Assembly (NCBI GenBank): GCA_023807065.1
Contig: JAJJLU010000667.1
Location: 1-24,316 of the forward strand
Length of the DNA: 24,316 nt
Source of the DNA: Isotricha intestinalis
Lineage: Eukaryota; Ciliophora; Litostomatea; Vestibuliferida; Isotrichidae
Reading direction: 5' to 3'
A model generated the notes under the pieces. That model was not told the DNA's origin and made no database searches. It saw only the letters and a program-made list of their open reading frames with translations. Below, in pieces: positions 18,410-24,316 of this stretch. Position 1 is the first letter of the stretch. The number at the start of each line of letters is the position of its first letter. Position numbers and translations under genes: made by a program.

Positions 18410-21346
18410 TTAATTATTAAAATTAAATTCATTTTCTTCTTGATAAATATATTCTTTGAAATTTCTGTTTTTATATATCAATGCATATACATTTTCGTGA
18501 TTAATTTCTTTTGATATATCTTCTATTGGAAAACAACTTAAATCATTAAATAAATACCATTCTTTTGTTATATCATTTTTACAAAAACAATTATAATGTC
18601 CTTTATTCATATCTCCTATAAAATTTATAATTCCAATTAAATCATAAGTTTTGTTTTCATCATTTTTATATTGAAAAGGACGTAAATTTAAATTTTCAAA
18701 AGGGAATGTAATTTTAACTTTATTATAAATTCCATTTACTTTTCTTTGTAAATGAAAAATTATTACTTCTGGTAAAGAATATAAATATGTTTGTTTCACT
18801 GCGGTTACATTTTTATTACATTTTTCACAAAAATAATTATATTTTTCTTTTTGACAATAAATCTTTAAAATTTCATCTAATGTTATTTCTTTTTCATTCA
18901 AATTATTATGTTTATTATTTGTCTCTTTTTTGTTTAATTGAATTTCTTCATATATTTTTTCATATGGATTTATTTCTATTATATTATCTAATTTAAAAGA
19001 ATTTTCAATATTTTTTATATATTCTTCATTTTTTAACCAAATAATATAAGTTCTATAATCTTTTAAAACATAACCTTTAAATTCATTTTTCTTTGATATA
19101 TATCGTTTAATATTATCTGCAAAATTTTGTAAAGAGATATTAGAAAATGGAATTGGAATATAAAAAAATTCTGGATTTTTTTTGTTTGTTAAATTTTGAA
19201 TATTTTTTTCAATTTTAAAAAAAAGAATAAAAGGAAAATTAGTATTTTCAAATGAACTAATATATGTACCTAAATTTTCAACTATTGTATTCAATTTTTT
19301 ATTATTTGTTAATTCATTAAAATTCTCTTTTCCTATTTGAAAACTATTTTTAATTTGTGTATATAAAATTCTTGTGTTATCTTTTAAACTATGATTAATA
19401 ATTTTTGGAAGATTTATTATATGAAATTGATTATCTTCTTTAGATTTAATCATAGAAATTAATTTTAAAAAATTAAAATTAATTGGATTTACAAGATTCG
19501 ATTCTAATGACATATAAGAACCCATTTCATCTTCACCAAGATTAAATTTATTATTTTGAGGAATTGGATTAAAATTTATTTTTCCTGGATTTAAAAAAAA
19601 TGCAAGTAATTCTTTTTCATCTTTAAATCTTGTAAATATATTAAGTTCTTTTTTTTTCATATTTGTTTGAACAAAATATATTTTTAAATCATTTGGTTTT
19701 TTAAAAGCTTCATATAAATATTCATTTCCTGAACAAATATATTGATAATAAGTATTATTATTTGAAATTATTGTTGGAATCAAATCATTTTGATTTAAAC
19801 CTAACAAATGCATAATTATTATATAAATGTGATATATTTTATAATTATCATAATCTTTTTTATTAATAGGGTAAATAATTATTTTTTTTTCACTTTTACA
19901 ATTATAAGGAATAATTACACATTTGCAAAAATAAAAATTATTTTTTCCTGGAATTTTATTAATTATATTTTTCTTATCATTTTCTTTGATTTTATTCAAT
20001 AATTTATCAGTATTTGAATCAGAAATTGAATTAGAATTTAAGGGAAGAATAAGAATATTATAAGGTTCAAAAATAGGATATTGTGTTTTGCATGTTACAC
20101 AAGTTGTTGTAGTTAAACTCATTCCATAAAAAATATCTATGATTATTGAATTATTTATATTTTTAAATTGAATATATTTTATATCATATAATTCTTTTAT
20201 ATTTTTATAATTATAAAAATTCACTTCATTATTATAATTATTTCTTATTTTTACTCTATTTAAATCTTCATGTAATATATCTATAAAATAAAAAAGAAAT
20301 TCACAAGCATCTCTTTGGTCATAATTATTATATAAAACATTATTTTTCCCAATTTCATTTTTTAAATTTATAAAAATATTCCTTTTTTCATAATCTTCCG
20401 TTGGATCATAATAATAACATTTTTTATGATCAATTGTGGTTAAATCTAATTTTTGATTCCATAACATTTTAATTAAATTTGCATAACAAACAACGATTTT
20501 TCCTTCTGAACCCAATTGATTACTTTCATTAATATCCTTTATATATTTATCAAATAAAAAATATTTTGTTAATGGAAATACATTACTTAAACATTGAATA
20601 CAACAATTCATATAACAATTATTTCCTATATTTGGTAATCCCATTCTTCCAAAAAATTTTCTTTTTTTTATATTTTCTTTTGATTGTAATATTATTAAAA
20701 AAAATTCATTTTTTTCTAAATTTTCTATTTTTTTGTTTAATATTACATTTGAATATTCTTTTTTATATTGTTCAATTTTCTTTTTTTGATTTGAAAATAT
20801 AATAATTGGATTCTTGTCTTTATAAATTTCTTTTAATTTTTTTTCTGCATCTTCTTTTTCTTTTTCTATATATTTTTCATCAACACCCCCTATTTCTTCA
20901 TTATAAATTATTAATCTAAAATTACAGCTATTATATTTAATTTTATTTTTACAGTTATATTGTTTTTTCAATTGGTCATGGAAACGTTGATTTATCTTTA
21001 TATATTTTGAAACATCTAAAATTTCATTTTCTATATTATTTTCTATATTAGGGAGATATATATTATAAACATTTAAATTATATTCTGGAGGAGGTTTTTT
21101 ATTCTGATCAAATGAAAAACCCTCAGGCTTTTTAACATAGTCTATTTCTGTATTTGTGGATATCATCTTTGTAATATTTTCTTCAATTCTTTTTATTCTA
21201 ACATATTCACAAAATTGAGCATACCAAGTTTTTTCAATATAATAATATTTTTTTAGTTTTTCTTTTAAATACCCTTTTTCATATAAAAAATTTGTTACTA
21301 TAATTTCATAAAGAGTTGATTCTTCAGTTGATTCTTCATTACCCAT
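18410..21346 (-). CDS. USP4/11/15-type ubiquitin-specific protease
   Basis: A 978-residue cysteine protease that removes ubiquitin. The N-terminus MGNEES fits a myristoylation motif (Gly2, Ser6). Residues 10-150 resemble a DUSP domain (WYAQFCEYV at 41-49). The Cys box is GLPNIGNNCYMN with the catalytic Cys at 244; the usual Thr before it is Asn. A DQRDACEFL motif matches the conserved QQDAxEFL. The zinc ribbon is split: CVTC, and CEKC near 860, with a long insert containing ubiquitin-like segments, as in USP4/15. The His box GHYNCFC places the catalytic His at about 917, followed by WYLFND with Asn934/Asp935. All catalytic positions are present, so activity is expected. It is 167 bases from the divergent PKA gene. 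The family is secure; the exact orthologue is not. Confidence 0.9.
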   Translation of the reverse strand: MGNEESTEESTLYEIIVTNFLYEKGYLKEKLKKYYYIEKTWYAQFCEYVRIKRIEENITKMISTNTEIDYVKKPEGFSFDQNKKPPPEYNLNVYNIYLPNIENNIENEILDVSKYIKINQRFHDQLKKQYNCKNKIKYNSCNFRLIIYNEEIGGVDEKYIEKEKEDAEKKLKEIYKDKNPIIIFSNQKKKIEQYKKEYSNVILNKKIENLEKNEFFLIILQSKENIKKRKFFGRMGLPNIGNNCYMNCCIQCLSNVFPLTKYFLFDKYIKDINESNQLGSEGKIVVCYANLIKMLWNQKLDLTTIDHKKCYYYDPTEDYEKRNIFINLKNEIGKNNVLYNNYDQRDACEFLFYFIDILHEDLNRVKIRNNYNNEVNFYNYKNIKELYDIKYIQFKNINNSIIIDIFYGMSLTTTTCVTCKTQYPIFEPYNILILPLNSNSISDSNTDKLLNKIKENDKKNIINKIPGKNNFYFCKCVIIPYNCKSEKKIIIYPINKKDYDNYKIYHIYIIIMHLLGLNQNDLIPTIISNNNTYYQYICSGNEYLYEAFKKPNDLKIYFVQTNMKKKELNIFTRFKDEKELLAFFLNPGKINFNPIPQNNKFNLGEDEMGSYMSLESNLVNPINFNFLKLISMIKSKEDNQFHIINLPKIINHSLKDNTRILYTQIKNSFQIGKENFNELTNNKKLNTIVENLGTYISSFENTNFPFILFFKIEKNIQNLTNKKNPEFFYIPIPFSNISLQNFADNIKRYISKKNEFKGYVLKDYRTYIIWLKNEEYIKNIENSFKLDNIIEINPYEKIYEEIQLNKKETNNKHNNLNEKEITLDEILKIYCQKEKYNYFCEKCNKNVTAVKQTYLYSLPEVIIFHLQRKVNGIYNKVKITFPFENLNLRPFQYKNDENKTYDLIGIINFIGDMNKGHYNCFCKNDITKEWYLFNDLSCFPIEDISKEINHENVYALIYKNRNFKEYIYQEENEFNFNN

Positions 21347-21513
21347 TGTAAAATTAAACTATTTTAATAAATAATTAATGCTTTTAAAATTCTATATATT
21401 GATTAAATTAATTTTATACAAAAATAATTAGTGATTTTATAATTCAAGAACTAATAAAAAAACCAAAAATCAATTTAAAAAAAATGAATAAAAAAAAATA
21501 AAAAAATTATCAA
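21347..21513. promoter_or_regulatory. 167-bp divergent promoter region (USP / PKA-C)
   Basis: This gap separates the start codons of the USP and PKA-like genes, which face away from each other, so it must contain both promoters. It is almost pure AT, with an A-rich leader before the kinase ATG. No specific binding site stands out. Confidence 0.5.
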
Positions 21514-22479
21514 ATGGATTCAAGTTTCCAATTTACCCTTTCAAACTATGATATAATAAAAATAATAGGTACAGGAGCATTTGGAAAAGTATATTTTATC
21601 CAAGATAAGAAAACAAAGCAACCATATGCATTAAAAGCTCAAAAAAAAAATAAAATAATAAAAGAAAATCAAACAGAGCATGTATATTCAGAATATTGTG
21701 TATTAAAAGAAATAAATAATCCATTCTTAATAAATTTACATGATTTCTTCCAAGATAATAAATATATATATTTCATATTAGATTATATTCCAGGAGGAGA
21801 AATGTTTACTTTAATGAGAACAGAAATAAAATTTTCTGAAAAAAATACACAATTTTACATATCTCAATTAATTGAAGGATTAAATTATCTTCATTTAAAA
21901 AAAATAATTTATCGAGATATAAAACCAGAAAATATTTTATTAGATTCAGATGGATATATAAAATTAACTGATTTTGGAGTAGCTAAAAAATTAAGTAATA
22001 ATTATACTAACACTTTATGTGGAACTCCAACTTATATTGCACCTGAAATAATATTACAAAAAAAATATTCTTTCTCTTCTGATTGGTGGTCTTTAGGAAT
22101 TTTAACTTATGAAATGATAGTTGGAATTGATCCTTGGGATGAAAATGATCCTTTTCAAATATATGAAAAAATTAAAATTGGAAAAATCTTATTCCCTAAA
22201 AATATGGATAAAAAAGTCAAAAGCTTTATTCAACATTTATTAGTTGGAAATCCTGATAAAAGAATGGGAAGTAAATTTATTGATGGAAAATGTGATATTT
22301 ATCTTCATCAATGGTTTAAAGATTTTGATTGGGAAAGTTTGATTAATAAAAAAATAGTAGCTTGGCATATTCCAAAAATTAAAAATTGTAATGATACTTC
22401 AAATTATAAAGAATATTCTAATAGTGAAAGTGATGTTGAAGAAATCGAAAATGAAAAAGATCCTTTTTTAAATTGGTAA
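21514..22479 (+). CDS. PKA-C: cAMP-dependent protein kinase catalytic subunit (PKA-C)
   Basis: A 321-residue AGC Ser/Thr kinase. The glycine loop is GTGAFGKV (19-26), the ATP-binding Lys is 41 (YALK), the helix C Glu is about 60, the catalytic loop is YRDIKPEN (133-140), the metal-binding loop is DFG (153-155) and the activation loop keeps Thr167 in TNTLCGTP, equivalent to phospho-Thr197 of animal PKA. Substrate-reading acids are kept: Glu in PGGEMF, Glu in KPEN, and Glu in QIYEKI. The C-tail includes DTSNYKEY, like DTSNFDDY of PKA, which separates it from most other AGC kinases. It ends FLNW instead of the usual FxxF. It lacks the N-terminal A helix and its Gly2 of animal PKA (usually about 350 residues). 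Regulation by an R subunit is expected but no R subunit is in the window. PKG-like origin is less likely, as there is no cyclic-nucleotide domain. Confidence 0.9.
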   Translation: MDSSFQFTLSNYDIIKIIGTGAFGKVYFIQDKKTKQPYALKAQKKNKIIKENQTEHVYSEYCVLKEINNPFLINLHDFFQDNKYIYFILDYIPGGEMFTLMRTEIKFSEKNTQFYISQLIEGLNYLHLKKIIYRDIKPENILLDSDGYIKLTDFGVAKKLSNNYTNTLCGTPTYIAPEIILQKKYSFSSDWWSLGILTYEMIVGIDPWDENDPFQIYEKIKIGKILFPKNMDKKVKSFIQHLLVGNPDKRMGSKFIDGKCDIYLHQWFKDFDWESLINKKIVAWHIPKIKNCNDTSNYKEYSNSESDVEEIENEKDPFLNW

Positions 22480-22600
22480 TTAAAAATATATAGTTTATTT
22501 AAATACTAATTTATAATATTATAATATAAGATAATTTTATTTTTGAAAAGAAAATTTTGTATTACTTAATTTTAATATAATTTATTGATTAATAATTTAA

Positions 22601-23479
22601 ATGGAACAAATTCCTTTAAATAATTTATCTTATAATATTATAGGAGCAACTTCAGAAGATCCAGAACATCCTTTATTATCATTAATTTCAAATACAAAAT
22701 ATCAAGGATGGAATTCTATGAGAAAATGTAAATATCCTCAAGAAATAATTTTTAAATTTAATAAACCAGTTCATTTAAAAAAAATAAATCTTCTTCTTCA
22801 TCAAAATAAAATACCAATTAAAATAGATTTATTTTATTTTTTCCCAAAAACAAATAATGACTTTAATATTAATTTAAACTTAATGAATTTTACTCAAATT
22901 GGTTTTATAAAACCAAATATTGAAAAAAGAGATTTTGAAACAAGAGAATTGAAAAAAATAAATTTAAATGAAAATGTTCTTTTCTTTAAATTAATATTTC
23001 ATAAAAATATTTATCATATAAAAAATCCTTATGATCAAGTAGCTTTAATTGGATTAGAATTTTTTGGTTGTGAATTAAATAAAGAAAATATAAATATTTT
23101 TTTTCCAAATAGAAATAAAGATATTGATTATTTTAATAAAAATTATGATAATTTAATTCCTGATTCAAATATTAATGATAATGAATTAGATGATTTTTGT
23201 CTTTTGAAAATTGAAGAAATTAAAATTCAATTAGAAAAAGCTATTAAAGAAGATAATTATGCTCATGCTAAACTTTTAACTGAGTTAATTCAAAGAATTA
23301 AACTTTTAGGAAAAAAAATTAAAAATTTAAATGAAATGAAATTAAAATTAATTGAAGTTGGCAAATATGATCAAGTTAAAGATGTTAAAAAAGAAATTGA
23401 TAGAATTAAAAATGTTATTGATGGTGTTTCTAATTCGGATTTTCTTCCTAAAAATTATAATAATAATAATGGAAATTAA
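22601..23479 (+). CDS. CEP104: CEP104/FAP256-like ciliary tip protein, short form
   Basis: A 292-residue protein matching the N-terminal part of CEP104 (FAP256 in Chlamydomonas), a protein of ciliary tips and centrioles that controls axonemal microtubule ends. Residues 1-155 form a jelly-roll-like domain, with GWNSMRKCKYPQEI (37-50, like the CEP104 GW-(x)n-FPQEI), a following LLLHQNKIPIKIDLF strand pair (64-78), and LKLIFHKN-like and NPYDQVALIGLEFFG segments that match CEP104. Residues 205-280 are a coiled coil resembling two UVR-type helices (EDNYAHAKLL and KYDQVKDVK), also a CEP104 feature. The TOG domain and C-terminal zinc fingers of the 900-residue CEP104 are absent, and no further exon is visible in the next 550 bases. 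It could be a short paralogue rather than the main CEP104. Confidence 0.85.
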   Translation: MEQIPLNNLSYNIIGATSEDPEHPLLSLISNTKYQGWNSMRKCKYPQEIIFKFNKPVHLKKINLLLHQNKIPIKIDLFYFFPKTNNDFNINLNLMNFTQIGFIKPNIEKRDFETRELKKINLNENVLFFKLIFHKNIYHIKNPYDQVALIGLEFFGCELNKENINIFFPNRNKDIDYFNKNYDNLIPDSNINDNELDDFCLLKIEEIKIQLEKAIKEDNYAHAKLLTELIQRIKLLGKKIKNLNEMKLKLIEVGKYDQVKDVKKEIDRIKNVIDGVSNSDFLPKNYNNNNGN

Positions 23480-24029
23480 ATTGTTTGTCTTTGTAGTAGT
23501 GTATTTAATATGAATATTTAATTAAAATCTTATTAAAATTATATTTTTTATTTATTTGAAATAAAAAAAAATTATAGTAAAATAATTAAATTTATAGTTC
23601 TTTTACTACAGTTTCAAAGATTCAAAAAGAAGATATAAATTTAAATTAAATCTTAAAATGAAAATATATAAAATCAAAATTATTTCAGATATTTCAATGA
23701 GTAATACAAAAATAATAAATATTATAATATAATAAAAATACAAAGTAAAAATTCAAAGCTTAAAATGATTTAAGATATTAATTATTCCGAATCATTGTTT
23801 CTATAATTGATGAAAAAAAAAATGATAATTTTGTAATCCGAATTTTAGGCAAATTTTATTAATCTTATCCTAATTTTAAAATAGTTGTAATAAGCAATCA
23901 AAATAAATATATAAATTAATAATAAAAAAAATATTAAATTCCTAAAAAAAAATAAAAATATTAAATATTAAAAAAATAACTTAACCCTGACAAAAAAAAT
24001 CTTATAAAAAATAAAAACCCCTTAAAAAA
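23480..24029. other. Intergenic region, no gene seen
   Basis: About 550 bases between two plus-strand genes, with stops in all frames. The last 60 bases, including a CCCC before the ATG, are probably the leader of the EF-hand gene. No RNA gene is recognised. Confidence 0.4.
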
Positions 24030-24316
24030 ATGCTTCCCTTCGATCAAAAGACAGATATGTACCGTCCATTAAACCGTCAAGTGCATTACCCAGAAGTGGA
24101 TATAGTTCGAACATTAAAGAATGAGAATCCAACAACAGAAGACGTGATAGAAAAAATTCAGAAAATAACATTACAACGTTCCTTAAGAATAAGTGAATTT
24201 ATGCGTGATTATGATCCTCTTAGAAGTGGTTCAATAACAAAAACTCAATTTTTAGAAAGTTTATCAATGCTTCATTTATATTTAAGTAGACAAGAAGCAG
24301 AATTATTATGTGAAAA
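24030..24316 (+). CDS. EF-hand protein, 5' part only (runs off the window)
   Basis: An ATG at 24030 opens a frame that stays open to the window edge, giving 95 residues. It is preceded by an A-rich leader. The N-terminus (MLPFDQKTDMYRP) is short and soluble. Residues 55-85 contain an EF-hand-like motif, LRISEFMRDYDPLRSG followed by an Ile and a Thr-Lys-x-x-Phe; the Gly and hydrophobic position are spaced two residues later than in a standard 12-residue loop, so this hand may not bind calcium. This variant, with the D-(x)-D-x-L-R-x-G pattern, is widespread in protist EF-hand proteins (family knowledge). More EF-hands are expected downstream. The first 40 codons use more C/G-ending codons (CCC, CGT, GTG, GAC) than the neighbours. 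Confidence 0.75.
   Translation, partial: MLPFDQKTDMYRPLNRQVHYPEVDIVRTLKNENPTTEDVIEKIQKITLQRSLRISEFMRDYDPLRSGSITKTQFLESLSMLHLYLSRQEAELLCE

Noticed and set aside
18787..20802. Three plus-strand hydrophobic frames
   Set aside because: All lie antisense within the USP gene, which has complete catalytic motifs.
133..23479. A ciliate-type code with TAA/TAG reassigned to Gln
   Set aside because: TAA and TAG end the conserved proteins at their expected C-termini (SFT2, UBTD, YIPF6, PKA-C, USP), and Gln is encoded by CAA/CAG inside them.
1..24316. Apicomplexan or slime-mould origin, suggested by AT and Asn richness
   Set aside because: The CCCCAAT end repeat does not fit known apicomplexan telomeres (TTTAGGG-type), and 31-nt introns are shorter than is usual for either group; a ciliate fits better, though not proven.

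Overview
The window looks like the end of an extremely AT-rich, gene-dense protist chromosome, most likely from a ciliate (inference). Five observations support this. (1) Bases 1-31 are telomere-like C-strand repeats of unit CCCCAAT (G-strand ATTGGGG), close to the C4A2 and C4A4 telomeres known from ciliates. (2) Proteins are rich in Asn, Lys and Ile, and genes are separated by as little as 40 bp. (3) Introns are tiny: five could be placed, of 31-40 nt, all GT...AG. (4) A CEP104/FAP256-like ciliary-tip protein implies a ciliated cell. (5) All genes read in the standard code, with TAA or TAG stops only. A standard-code anaerobic or litostome ciliate would fit, but the species cannot be fixed from this sequence.

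Layout: telomere (1-31); a basic protein of unknown function about 100 bp from the end (133-1104, -), divergent from an SFT2-type vesicle transport protein (1145-1864, +); a YIPF6/Yip4-type Golgi membrane protein with a 34-nt intron (2787-3450, -); a Pumilio/PUF RNA-binding protein with three exons (3633-5682, -); a sparse stretch with a doubtful small ORF (6436-6663); a Lys-rich protein of unknown function (6769-8151, -); another sparse stretch with a small ORF (8475-8723); a 1177-residue C2-like/DENN protein with three exons (9475-13070, +); then about 1 kb with no gene. The right half is a run of UBTD-type ubiquitin-like protein (14058-14735, +), a B-box protein carrying part of a USP4/15-type deubiquitinase fold without its catalytic boxes (14866-16845, +), a WD40 protein (17115-18365, +), an intact USP4/15-type deubiquitinase (18410-21346, -), a PKA catalytic subunit (21514-22479, +), a short CEP104-like protein (22601-23479, +) and the start of an EF-hand protein that runs off the window (24030-, +).

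Two themes stand out. One is membrane traffic: SFT2, YIPF6 and DENN proteins all act at Golgi or endosomal membranes. The other is ubiquitin: UBTD, the USP-like pseudoenzyme and the active USP lie within 7.3 kb, and the first and last carry N-terminal myristoylation motifs (MGxxxS). Clustering in a eukaryote need not mean joint function, but the pairing of an active USP with a catalytic-box-less relative is the most distinctive feature here. I did not recognise any mobile element, CRISPR array, rRNA or tRNA.
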